DNA of 64,000 nt from Cololabis saira (Eukaryota > Chordata > Actinopteri > Beloniformes > Belonidae): contig NC_084610.1 of assembly GCF_033807715.1 (NCBI RefSeq), positions 6,014,769 to 6,078,768 on the forward strand, read 5' to 3'. Below the pieces are notes generated by a model. It saw nothing but the letters and a program-made list of their open reading frames with translations. It was not told the origin of the DNA and made no database searches. The first letter of the stretch is position 1, and each line of letters begins with the position of its first letter. Below are positions 20,546-31,012 of the stretch, in pieces. The position numbers and the translations under genes were made by a program.

Positions 20546-22841
20546 CATCAAAGCGATGTGGGTGTTTATTTAGCTGAGACGATTTTATTTTGAAAAGCCG
20601 ACCCTTATTCTCTCTAGCTTTAATCTGCAGCACCTGATGGAAGGTTATTTAAGAGTTGTTGGCTTTCAAAAGTTCGGTGATCTCCCAGTGAAAGCGTGTC
20701 AGATAAACATCAAACGATAACAACAGCAAACCTTTGGACAGAGTCGTGTGAACATCTTCAGACATGAAACCTCTTTGGGTGGAGAAGTTGGAGGAACATG
20801 ATGTGACCGCCGCTTCCCCCACTGCCCTTCTCAACTTTTCTTGTTATTTTAATGTCAAACAAGTTCAGCAATGAAAGGGATGCTGATTTATCTCCCTTTA
20901 ATTCCTGATGCTCGTCTGGAGTTGTCGGGAGAGTCGTCTTCACGCCTTAAAGGAAAAAAGATGTGATGACTGAGGTTTTGTTCTATGATTCTTAGCGTGA
21001 TAAAGTCAACGCAGCCCAACAGGTCTCTCTACACCTACGTAGACGGAGAACGTCAGTAAAGAACTGTGACCGAAACTGAGATTTTCTCACCGCTGCAGAC
21101 GGTGTTCAAACTCCCAAATATGCATGACGCATTTCCCCCTGACGGATTACGTAGCTGCTGTCACTCCGTGCTTCACTATGTAACATTACGAGCTGGTAGG
21201 GAGGCACTCGCTCCCACCAAGTGCATCATGGGTCATTCTAACACATCCAGGAGGAAACCGGCTCGTCGTCCTTCCTGTTCCACTCTGGTGTGAAAAGATT
21301 TAATGCCACATCTTTCTTTTTAAACGTGGGGCTCTCAGTGAAACTCTTGTCTTTGTGTGCAAGACAATACAAACTAAAAACATGAACTCTGTCGAAGGAA
21401 TAAAAACACGAGTGCGGTTTGAACGGGACACCAGCAGCCAGCGGTCGACCCTGAACTGCCGCCAAGTCGCTGACATGAAAATCCCGACCATATGGACGTC
21501 TACTTTGTAACTGACTGGGAAAACCAGGACATCCCAACCCGGCACCGTCCCACTTTCCTTCCTGGAGCTGATGAGGGAGCGCAGGAACACACAGTTCCTT
21601 GAATGACCACTAGGGGCATAAATGTACAACTTTGCAGCAGAGATACTCCGAGTTTGGTAGAAAAGATCGTTAGTGGTTCGCTCTTGTTGCTTATTTTAGA
21701 TGAACTTTTGACAGATACATCTGAAACAAAGAGGGATAGACAGATTTGATCAGAAAAAACCTAAGGCAATATGACTCTTTCAACAGTGTATGGGTAAAAC
21801 GCTGACATGGAAAGACATATATTCTGAAAACGGGCGCCCTGATAACGCGGGGGATCCTCTTGTTTGATAGCTAGGTCTCTGGAGACAGGATTTAATGTTT
21901 TCAAGGAGTCTTCCTGTGTAACCAGAGGATATCCAGGTCTGGAAAGGATGTGAAGGCTAAAAAAGAATGAAGAAAAACCTAAATCATTGTCAGACAATAC
22001 CAGATGTTGTTTCAACCAGCGTGTTCAACATCTTCTGGTCTCCGCACAGACTATGTGGCTGGATATGGAAACCAGCATTACCCCGGCATGTCCATCACAT
22101 CTGATCAACCCTAACATTTAGATTTCAGCTCATTTCCAAAAACGGTTTGGTTGCTGTTTAAAATCTAAATGGAAACCAAATGCAATGATTTACAAATCTC
22201 ATAAAACCACATTTTTACTCACAGAAGAAGACATGAAATATATCAAATGAAAAGTGAAAGTGAGACATTCAACACTGCCTGAAATATATTTGGAGTTTTT
22301 GATTTGTTGTGACATGTCTCAAAAAGAAAAAGAAAGTGGAAACATCTCTCATTATTTTTTATTACGTGGTGAGATTCTGAGAATTGTGCATCGTTGGGTG
22401 CAAATTTTATTCGTTTTTTTTTAACCCAAATTGCTTTGTTTTCACTGTTTCCTCTTATATCCTGCTTGGTTAGGTTTAGGCATCAACAACCTATTGCTTT
22501 GGATGAGGAGAATATGAGGACTTGCCCTAAAACTCAAACAGCTGCAGGTTTAAATGACACTGACTTCCTTTATTTAGTAACCGAGTGATTATTCATGCTC
22601 AACATCAATCCAGTCATGGGAAAAAATTGGCCGATTTTTCCTTATTTCAACCTTTTAAAACTTAAACAGCTGTTGTTTTTTTTTTTTTTTTTTTAAACCG
22701 TTAGTATTTAAATGACTGTTCTGCAACACACAATAAAAAATTAATGAATCGGTTAACTTGAAGTGAGCATGGTCTAAACACATGCCAGCTCAGGTTTTGT
22801 TTCCTCTCACACGTGTTGAAACGATACCTGTCTTTTTTTAG

Positions 22842-22843
<2 letters not shown>
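20546..22843. other. intergenic stretch between tns1 and the L1 insertion
   Basis: No supported gene. A T run lies at about 22677-22694. A short splice-like segment at 22050-22114 was considered and set aside. Confidence 0.5.
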
Positions 22844-22897
<54 letters not shown>

Positions 22898-23049
22898 CTT
22901 CTACCTTGTCTGCACACATATTATTGATTGATACCATGACGGTAGAAACCAAAAGTGTATATATGTGCATTATTACTATATGTAATATATACATATATAT
23001 ACGCACACATATGCGTACACATACATAAACATACACATACAAACCCAGT

Positions 23050-23107
<58 letters not shown>
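22898..23107. repeat. L1 terminal segment with second T run
   Basis: About 150 bases with AT/CATA-rich simple sequence, then a second T run (23051-23107, about 57 T). It may be an internal A tract of the L1 3' UTR or the tail of an earlier insertion. Confidence 0.5.
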
Positions 23108-23108
<1 letters not shown>

Positions 23109-23414
23109 GGGGGGGGAGGGGGTGGGGGGGGGTGGTGACGACATCCACTGCCAATCCAGGAAGCAGGAACACACGGAGACACACGTCAAGCACTGGAAAT
23201 CTGCAACAAAAAAAAAAAACCACAAACAAAGCACGAAACCGGCACGGAGCCATCCAAAACACGAACAGCCATCGACCTAAATCTTGAGATCTGATCGCAG
23301 TCTGAGCTAAGCTATCGCTACCGCTACCTAAACCCAAAAACTAGAGAGCCAGCATGCAGGTGAACAAGCCAGTGTGTATGTCTATGCGTGTGTGTGTGTA
23401 TGTATATGATCATG

Positions 23415-23415
<1 letters not shown>

Positions 23416-23458
<43 letters not shown>

Positions 23459-23474
23459 CGTGTGACTAAATTAC

Positions 23475-23551
<77 letters not shown>
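23416..23551. repeat. two (TG)n microsatellites
   Basis: TG runs at about 23416-23454 and 23479-23551, separated by a short unique stretch, in the L1 3' region. Confidence 0.95.
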
Positions 23552-23558
<7 letters not shown>

Positions 23559-24142
23559 TAATAAACCAAACAAAGCTCCACCTGAAGTGTATCTATAGTG
23601 GGGGAGGGGGGGGAGCAACCCCGCCACCCGTGAGACCAGAGGCCGACAAGGAAGAGCCCGGAACCCAGGCCACCGGCAACCCCACAGAGGGGAGAAGTAG
23701 GAGGGAGGCAACCCACCGCCTGCGAGGCCCCCCCCCCCACCCGGCGGCGGCCGAGGGGGCCCGCGGGCGGGGCCCCCACGGCGCGGAAAGAAGCAGCCAG
23801 GGATCCCGCGGCGGCGGACCGCGACCCAGGCAATCCCCGGCCACCCGGTCCGGGCCGGACACGCGGCCAGGAGGCCCTCACCCTTCAGGCCAGCGACCCC
23901 CACCCGGCAGGGGGCCAGCCCGCCCGGAGAGACAGAGCCGCCCCGGCCGCCGACGCGGGCAGGCGCACCCGTCCCCCACGAAAGTGGCCCTCCAAGACCA
24001 GAGGGGCGCCCCGCCGTAGAGGCAGCGGGGGGGACCGGAGACGGGCCCGGAGAGAGGGAACCCCCCAACAAGGCGACACACGCGCAGGCCCGACAACGGA
24101 GGGCCCCAGACCCAGGCATCCCATTCATTCATCCATTCACCT

Positions 24143-24243
24143 ATCCGATACCTATACTAATAATAATATAATATACTATACATAATAATAATAATACTAA
24201 TAATAATACTAATAATAATACTAATAATAATACTAATAATAAT
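24143..24243. repeat. (TAA)n/(CTAATAA)n microsatellite
   Basis: An imperfect AATAAT/ACTAATAAT array inside the otherwise GC-rich L1 3' region. Confidence 0.9.
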
Positions 24244-25505
24244 AACCATCTTTGTATAATATAATATTGATAAATTATTAAGTTTTTGATGTCCTGCCAA
24301 TGGAGGCTCAAATCCTCCATGGCAGGACCCTTCCATACCGCATTCTCACCGACACAGACATACAATCACGCACCGTTTCCCCCTCCCCGGGGGGATCCAG
24401 CACCGCCAGAAGGCACCCCAGGCTGCACGGCCGGCCCCGCCAGGCCCGGGTAACCCGACCCACCCGTCCCAGGCCCAGGCCGGTGAGGGAACGCGGGTGA
24501 TGTGGGACCCCCTCCCGCCCCTTGTGTTGAGTGCATGTGATTAATGCCATAAAAACAGGGAGGAGGGAGGGCCAAGTATGACACAGACCCCCCCCCCTCC
24601 CGAACTACGTGTCCTTGTCAAATGTATTTATTAAGTGTTGAATGTGCAGTGTCTATTTTGCTGTTAAAACCGTGAGGCGGGGAGTGCCGGGCCACGCGGG
24701 ACAGTGCCCCCCACGACCCGGACCCCCCGCCTTTCGCCTATGTGCGTATGAATCGTGTAGGGGGGGGCAAGAGGGGGAGCGGAGGCCGAAGCCAGGAGGC
24801 AGGACCAGCAAAGCCGGCCCTGATAAGACACCCGCGTCCCCCCACCGGCCGTCCAGCAGACGGGGGCCGGCCCCCCGAGCCGGGCAAGGGCCCCACCGTA
24901 CCCCCAAGGGCGCCCCCGGCGCCGCCGGAGCCCCCAGACGGAGGAGGAAACGGTCCAACATCCTCCCATTCATACTGACAACATAAGACATAGATACCTG
25001 GGAATGGTGCCACCCCGCCGTCGCGCCCGCCCGTGCACCCCCCGGTCAGGGGAAGCCCGCTCCCCGGACCCGGCCCCACCCCCCCCCGAGGCCACCCCGG
25101 CGGACACCCCAAGGGTCCCGGAGTCCCCACATCCGCAGGGGCACTTGGCCCCCGCCCAGCGACGGAGGACCAAGGCAGCAATGCCCCCCCAGCGCAGACA
25201 GCCACCCCCCACCCAGGCAGGGCCGGGCCCTCCGGGTGGGACCCCCACGTCCACGGCCCCGCCCCCCCCCGGGAGGCCCGGAGACGCCCCAGCCACAGCC
25301 CCCCGCCCGAGCCCTCCCCAGCCACCCCCCCCCCCACCGCCATGAGGTAACCCCCCCCACAGGCCCCCAAGGCCCCCACCGGCTAGGGACAGGGCCCCGC
25401 GGCCCCCCCCACCGCCCCCCAGGGGCCACCAGAGGCCCGCGCCCCAGACCCCCCAAGCCGACCCCCAACCCCAAGGGCTACGAGATCACCACCCCCCCGC
25501 CCCCA

Positions 25506-28025
25506 CTAGGTAACGAAGCCAATAAACGGGGACCACAGAGAGTGCAATTCAGCCGAATGTTGTTCAGTGGAGGCAGACATTATCTCACTACTAATATGAT
25601 CTGATAAAAGATTCCTAAAATGGTTGATACATAAACTGGATTTTTGTTTCCAATTTACTAAAATGGTTTTCTTTGCGATACATAAGGCAGTGAGAACCCG
25701 GTGTGTCCAATTAGGATCTATTTGAGTGTCTCCCAGGTGACCTAATATACATACCGTGGGGCATACTGGGATTCTGTGGTTGATCCATGTGGATAAATCC
25801 TCACAAATCTCCTTCCAGAACCTCTGTACCGGTGTACAGAACCATAAAGCATGCATATAATTATCTGGGGTGTTCTCTGTGCACTGTGAACAGATATTAG
25901 AGGTGACAAAGCCCATCTGGAACATCCTTTGTCCAGTATAATGTATTCTATGAAGAACTTTGTACTGTATAAGTTGTAGGTTTGGGTTTTTTGTCATAGT
26001 AAACGTATTTAAGCATATTTGTGACCAAGAAAACTGGTCGGTATTAAGAGAGAGATCCGCCTCCCACTTAGAGATCGGGAGAGAGACTGAATCGTCCAGT
26101 TTAGACACTAACCTGTAGAGTTTTGATAACAACTTTAAAGTGCTTAGATTCAATAAATCTATTATCTTAGCGGGAAGTTGTAAATCTAATTGGCTAATTT
26201 TGTATGTTTTATTTATTATTGCCTTAAGTTGTTGATACTCTAAAAATTTATTCCTGCTAACTCCGTATTGAACAATAAGTGTATTGAAAGGTACAAACTG
26301 TCCTCCTACAATTACGTGCTGTAAGTACCGTATTCCTTGATCTCTCCATTGAACGAAGTTAACCATCTTTTTATCATTTTTCACGATGTCTGGGTTGTTC
26401 CATATGGGTGTACGGTCACATGGAAAAAGTGAAATTTTAGCTATTTTAAGAAATTCCCACCAAGCTGATAAAGTTGTGCTAATATTAATGCTTTTGAAAC
26501 ATTGATGACGTTTGATACTTTGACTAATAAATGGTAACTCTGAGATTTCTAGTTCATTACAAAACACTTGCTCTGAGTCCAGCCATTGACTATCTAAAGG
26601 ATGATCTTTTGACCATTTTACAATATACTGTAACTTACTGGCTATGAAGTAATACTGAAAATTAGGTAACTCTAAACCTCCATATTCTTTGGATTTTTGC
26701 AATGTCTTTAAACTAATACGTGGAGTTTTATTTTTCCACAGAAATTTTGATACATATGAGTCCAACGATTTAAACCAGGAAAGAGGGGGTTTGCATGGTA
26801 TCATTGAGAAAAAATAATTTACTTTTGGTAAAACCATCATTTTAATGGTGGCTATTCTACCCATGAGCGAAATGGGGAGAGAGCTCCATCTGGAAAGATC
26901 ATCTTCTATTTTCTTTATAAGCTGAACATGATTTAATTTTATTAACTCTGACAGCCTAGGGGAGATGTTTATGCCTAAATATCTAATGTTCCCTGATTGT
27001 AATTGAGTATTGGTTATATTCCTAAAATTGCAGTTAACACACAGAACAGTGGATTTAGACCAATTAATAGAATAATCAGACAGAGATGAAAATCCCTCTA
27101 TAAGTGCAATTGTCTGTGATAGTGAAGATCGTGAGTTCTGGAGGAAGAGGAGTACGTCATCCGCATAAAGACTAATTTTGTGCTCTAATATTTTACATTG
27201 TATACCTTTAATATTTTGATTTTGTCTAATAGCTGCTGCTAAAGGTTCAATAAATATTGCAAATAATGAAGGAGAGAGAGGGCAACCCTGTCTAGTGCCT
27301 CTTTGCAAGGTAAAACTTGTAGAGATTTGATCATTTGTCCTTACACGTGCCTTGGGAGAGCTGTATAATATTTTTATCCAGTCAATGAAAGATTCGCCAA
27401 ATCCAAATTTATGCAAAGTTGCCCATAGAAACTTCCAATTTACCTTATCAAATGCTTTTTCCGCGTCTAAGGATATAATAGTAGTCTCCTGTTTATTGAT
27501 ACTCGAATAGTCTATAATATTTAATAATCTGCGAATATTAGTAGACGAATGTCTACCTTTAATGAAGCCTGTTTGATCCGGATGTATAATAGAAGGGGTG
27601 ACTCTTTTCAGACGTTCAGTAATGGCCTTGCTAATTATTTTAAGGTCTACATTTATCAATGAAATTGGGCGGTAGCTCGATGGGAGCAAGGGATCCTTGT
27701 CCGGTTTTAATAAAAGACTAATATTAGCAGAGTTCATATTTAAGGGTAAGCTTTTATTTTCCCTAGCATTTAGAATCATTTTATAAAATGTTGGTGCTAA
27801 TATACTCCAGAATTCCTTGTAAAATTCAGCTGGGAAACCATCTGGGCCCGGAGCTTTATTATTGGGCATATGTTGAAGAGCTTCATGGAGTTCTCCTATT
27901 GAGAGCGGTGAGTCTAAATTCATAACCTGTTCCTGATGTAACTTCGGCAGATTAATGTCTCCAAGAAACTCATTAATGGATTGATCAGATGGTTCAATTT
28001 GTGACGAGTATAATTTATAGTAGGG
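25506..28025 (-). CDS. L1-Tx1 ORF2, reverse transcriptase (5'-truncated)
   Basis: About 840 codons are open with no frameshift or stop. Visible are the RT entry block (NNKAPGPDGFPAEFYKEFW), PISLINVDLKIISKAI, the first catalytic Asp region (SLDAEKAFDKVNW), RQGCPLSPSLFAIFIEPLA and the YADD box (SLYADDVLLFLQ). Near the C terminus is a CSQC...H...C zinc-knuckle-like motif (CSQCTENTPDNYMHALWFC). The annotated Met at 27923 is internal; the frame runs upstream through YYKLYSSQIEPSDQSINEFL before a stop at the 5' junction. The apurinic endonuclease domain is absent, so it is unlikely to move by itself. The undamaged frame implies a recent insertion. Confidence 0.9.
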   Translation of the reverse strand, partial: PYYKLYSSQIEPSDQSINEFLGDINLPKLHQEQVMNLDSPLSIGELHEALQHMPNNKAPGPDGFPAEFYKEFWSILAPTFYKMILNARENKSLPLNMNSANISLLLKPDKDPLLPSSYRPISLINVDLKIISKAITERLKRVTPSIIHPDQTGFIKGRHSSTNIRRLLNIIDYSSINKQETTIISLDAEKAFDKVNWKFLWATLHKFGFGESFIDWIKILYSSPKARVRTNDQISTSFTLQRGTRQGCPLSPSLFAIFIEPLAAAIRQNQNIKGIQCKILEHKISLYADDVLLFLQNSRSSLSQTIALIEGFSSLSDYSINWSKSTVLCVNCNFRNITNTQLQSGNIRYLGINISPRLSELIKLNHVQLIKKIEDDLSRWSSLPISLMGRIATIKMMVLPKVNYFFSMIPCKPPLSWFKSLDSYVSKFLWKNKTPRISLKTLQKSKEYGGLELPNFQYYFIASKLQYIVKWSKDHPLDSQWLDSEQVFCNELEISELPFISQSIKRHQCFKSINISTTLSAWWEFLKIAKISLFPCDRTPIWNNPDIVKNDKKMVNFVQWRDQGIRYLQHVIVGGQFVPFNTLIVQYGVSRNKFLEYQQLKAIINKTYKISQLDLQLPAKIIDLLNLSTLKLLSKLYRLVSKLDDSVSLPISKWEADLSLNTDQFSWSQICLNTFTMTKNPNLQLIQYKVLHRIHYTGQRMFQMGFVTSNICSQCTENTPDNYMHALWFCTPVQRFWKEICEDLSTWINHRIPVCPTVCILGHLGDTQIDPNWTHRVLTALCIAKKTILVNWKQKSSLCINHFRNLLSDHISSEIMSASTEQHSAELHSLWSPFIGFVT

Positions 28026-28070
28026 TTAGTAGGGTTTTTTTTTTAACGTTTTCATGAAACATCTGGTCAG

Positions 28071-28145
28071 AACATGAACGGGAGCTTCTCACGGATAACC
28101 CCAGCCAAGCTGCGCGGTGGAGATGTCTGCAGCTACTTCACCCAG
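28071..28145 (+). CDS. possible exon of an unrecognised gene
   Basis: A T-rich tract and GGTCAG acceptor precede 75 bp, and a GTATGA donor follows. The phase-0 frame is NMNGSFSRITPAKLRGGDVC and then SYFTQ; a second frame is also open. GC content is higher than in the flanks. It begins 26 bases after the L1 target duplication. I do not recognise the peptide. Chance is a real alternative. Confidence 0.25.
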
Positions 28146-29442
28146 GTATGACCTTCCCGCACAGAACCTCCATCGTTTTGGAAAAACCTGACCCCTGAAC
28201 ATGCAGATGCCACTGGACTGTAAATATTCAAACAAGGGAAAATTCCCACTGCTGTCTTATCAGATGGAAAAATCAACCTGCTTGTTTTGGTTAGCACTCC
28301 ACCTCCTACATGCGCTCGTTTTTTCTCTATCTCCTAAAGAGTACTGACTCGTACTTATTTCATAAAAAGTAGATTAAATGACAGTGATAATTTTAATCTT
28401 TTCGAGCAGCAGCATTTAATTAAAAATGGTCCTGAAGGCTTTTTGCCACCATTGAATGTTTATTGGCAGGCGATATTGTCAGCGCACCAGCTGATGAAGA
28501 ACAGATATCTTTTAGGAAATTGTTAAAACCTCATCAGTGATGTAAGCGAGCTGTTACTGCCAGCGATAATCTTCTCAGGACAGGCCTTGATTTAGCCCAT
28601 TTGCTAAGAAAAACACTCCTTGCTTCTGTCATATCCGCAGTTTGACCGGTTCGCAGCTCCTGAGGGGTTCCTTCAGATAAAAGTGCCGAGTTCAGGGTAA
28701 TTATGGGGGAAAACTGGGCTTCTTCTACAGCGGGTTTCTCCTCATATCCACGTCGGTCAGGAAGAGGCCGTCAAGCACTCCGGTCTGAAACGGGCCAGCT
28801 GTTCTCCAGCCAAAACACAAGAACAGACTCTGTAAGGCTCACCGAGTCCCTGCAACAGCTCACTGACTTCCTTTTAGCTTCACGCTCGTGTGAAATCTCT
28901 CCAGAACAGTGATCCTGCATGAGAGGTCCCATCAGCGTTCATCGCTGCCACATCCATGCACACACTCAGCCTGAGATTGGAAGATCCAAGTGTCATTCAC
29001 CTTTTAAAGGCTAAAGTTTAACGAGACTAAACGGAGACTGTGAGGGATCTCAGTCAAGCGCAGATGTAGATTTGGAAGGAAACGTGCAGGTTTCCCCTGC
29101 CAGGATCAAGACGAAGACGAATGCCTCGGCTCCATGTGCAGTATTTGTTCTCATTCGTCATTTTAAACATGTTTCAGGTCTGTGATTTAGGTTTAAGGGA
29201 CAATTTTGGCTTGCAGATCTCTCTCTCTCTTTCTCTGGCAGTCTGAAGCAGGTTAGATTAGAAGTTAGAAGTGGCATCAGTGGTCTTATTTATCTCTAAA
29301 CATATCAAATATTCACTAAATTGATATTAAACAAGAATTAGACAAAGAAACTGTAGCTGAGTAAATGTTTTCCGATTCAGGATTTAGTGAACACGATTTA
29401 AAAAAAAAGTTGCACTTGTCTTTATAAAATCAAAATTTCACT
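28146..29442. other. no supported feature apart from the possible exon at 28641
   Basis: Mixed-composition sequence. A CT run lies at about 29217-29232. No transposon or other gene is recognised. Confidence 0.5.
28641..28696 (+). CDS. possible exon of an unrecognised gene
   Basis: Bounded by CATATCCGCAG and GTAATT, it reads FDRFAAPEGFLQIKVPSSG. It is phase-compatible with the candidate at 28071 (phase 0) and leaves two bases, which fit the candidate at 56292. No family is recognised. Confidence 0.25.
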
Positions 29443-31012
29443 TTAAGGCAGCACTATGTAATTTTTCCACCTTAATATCATATTTCCAGAGTCATTGTGA
29501 TGGTACATCAACTTCCAACAGGTTTATGAACCTCTGTCACGGTCTGAGGGGTCTGTATCGCCTTCACTGGCACTATGTAACTTTGAGGAGCATGGTAGGA
29601 ACCCTGCCACACTAAAAAACTAAAAATGTTTACGGCTTTGACTGCTTTACGGCATACGTCACTTCCCCCTCCTTCCCGATTCCTAGTCGAGACGAAAATG
29701 GGCGGAGCTTGGAGCGTAGAGCTCAGCAGAAGCTGGTATTATGGCTGAAGCAGCGGAAAAACTCAAGAAAATAAAAGTTATATCGGGGAGGGCGAAGAAA
29801 GAAAGCGGGAGAGTAACAAGCTAAATGCCCGGTGGAGAATAAACATTGGCCCGGCGTTCACTCACTGGCGTGAGCTGAAAGACGAGGAGGGATGTCCGAA
29901 ATTGTGTAATTCGCAATGAGGAAGCTTTATAAAATAATAATACAATTGAATAGAATTACAGCACTAGAGGAAATAAGGCAATGCAAAGAAAATGTATAGA
30001 ACATTTCTAGTATTTTTCCTGAGAACTGTAAAATTGTGCAGGGCTGATCTGCAAAATATAAGGAATGGGCATTCAGTTATTCACAGGTTATAAAGTATTT
30101 TTTTATTTTGTCAGTAAGTATGTTGGACTAGCGTATGAGTTTGTAGTTTGGGGCGCATTATCTCGCTGAAACAGGACAGGGGGGCGGGGGTGACTTCACT
30201 AATAAATCCAAGTTGAACTTAGTGATTTTCAACATCGTCATATTATATTGTTTAGACAAAAATAGGTACATTACCTCTTCGCTATCCATCCTGCAAACGA
30301 CCACTGAAAACAGAAAAGTAGCTTTGAAAGTCCGTCCCGTCTTATTTCATTATCAAAACAAATGCGACGGGAGATCAGTATCTTTCCGGCAGTACGCGCT
30401 GGTGCTCATGGGAAATGTAGTGTTCTTTCTGACTTTAAAGATTTAAAGCAGCACAATGTAACTTTCAGCTTTTGTTGAGTTTGGCGCCTCCTTTGGACAA
30501 AAGCGGTAGTGCTTTACCAGTAGTGTGGAAGGGTTCCTACCATACACCTCAAAGTTACATAGTGCCAGTGAAGGTGATACAGACCCCTCAGACCGTGACA
30601 GAGGTTCATTAAACCTGTTGGAAGTTGATGTACCATCTGTCAAGGTTGACATTCCCCCCTGCCTTCAGTTTCTGTCTTGGCCCGCCTGTGTCCCATCTGC
30701 CCTGATTGTGTCTGCACCTGTGTCTCGTCATGTCTCGTTATCCCCTCAGTATATCTTGTATTGTCATTCCCTTGTCCCCTGGCGGACCGTACTGTTTCCT
30801 ACCTCCATGTCTCCTCGTAGTTTTTGTCCTGATCCTGGTTTTTGTTGATCCTGCTCTGCAGCGCCTTGTTTTTGAAAATAAACCCTTTTTGTTGCAACTC
30901 CTGGCTCCTGCTCTCCTGCACTTGGGTCCTAGCAAACCAAACCATGACACCATCACAATGATGATGATGAAATATTATATTAAGGTGGAAAAGTTACATA
31001 GTGCTGCTTTAA
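29443..31012. mobile_element. large MITE-like DNA element with GCAGCACTATGTAA termini
   Basis: The left end TTAAGGCAGCACTATGTAAT is matched in reverse complement by ATTACATAGTGC-like sequence at the right (TTACATAGTGCTGCTTTAA). The arms, each about 190 bp, pair through the TCATTGTGATGGTACATCAA stretch and beyond. The interior has a fragment NIGPAFTHWRELKDEEG (about 29846-29896), which looks like the start of a transposon-encoded protein, so this may be a deletion derivative of an autonomous element. A solo LTR interrupts the right arm. Confidence 0.75.
30638..30949. mobile_element. solo LTR, 312 bp, target duplication CCATC
   Basis: It begins TGTCAAGGTTGACA and ends AAACCATGACA, with CCATC at 30633-30637 and 30950-30954. 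An AATAAA signal sits near 30887. Removing it restores the arm pairing of the surrounding MITE, so the insertion order is clear. Family not determined. Confidence 0.85.

Larger units (their letters stand above)
23108..25505 (-). other. GC-rich, C-run region 3' of the L1 reverse transcriptase
   Basis: Downstream of the RT stop on the - strand comes about 2.4 kb of very GC-rich sequence. On the + strand it is C-rich with many runs of 5-9 C, so the L1-sense strand is G-rich with many runs of G. The rest of the window is AT-rich. It also contains TAA-repeat and TG-repeat tracts. Most long open frames in it are compositional. I read it as the element's 3' UTR because it lies inside the target duplications. 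Confidence 0.6.
22844..28029 (-). mobile_element. 5'-truncated Tx1-type L1 retrotransposon
   Basis: A LINE inserted on the - strand. The poly(A) tail appears as the 54-T run at 22844-22897. A GC-rich 3' region spans about 23100-25505, and the reverse transcriptase frame spans 25506-28025. TAGGG followed by T occurs on both sides (22839-22843 plus T run; TAGGG plus ten T at 28030-28044, then AACG), which is the expected L1-type target duplication with a TTTT/AA nick. The endonuclease domain and ORF1 are missing, so this is a 5'-truncated copy. Confidence 0.8.

Noticed and set aside
22050..22114. Splice-bounded segment DYVAGYGNQHYPGMSITSDQ ending in a stop
   Set aside because: A fair acceptor and protein-like text, but no partner exon upstream was found and no family is known; one short segment is not enough.
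22701..23337. Frames with poly-Lys and poly-Phe
   Set aside because: Translations of the long T runs of the L1 tail.
23354..25604. Several overlapping frames of 100-220 codons on both strands
   Set aside because: Caused by extreme GC content and TG repeats (poly-Cys/Val, poly-His/Thr); no domain in any of them.
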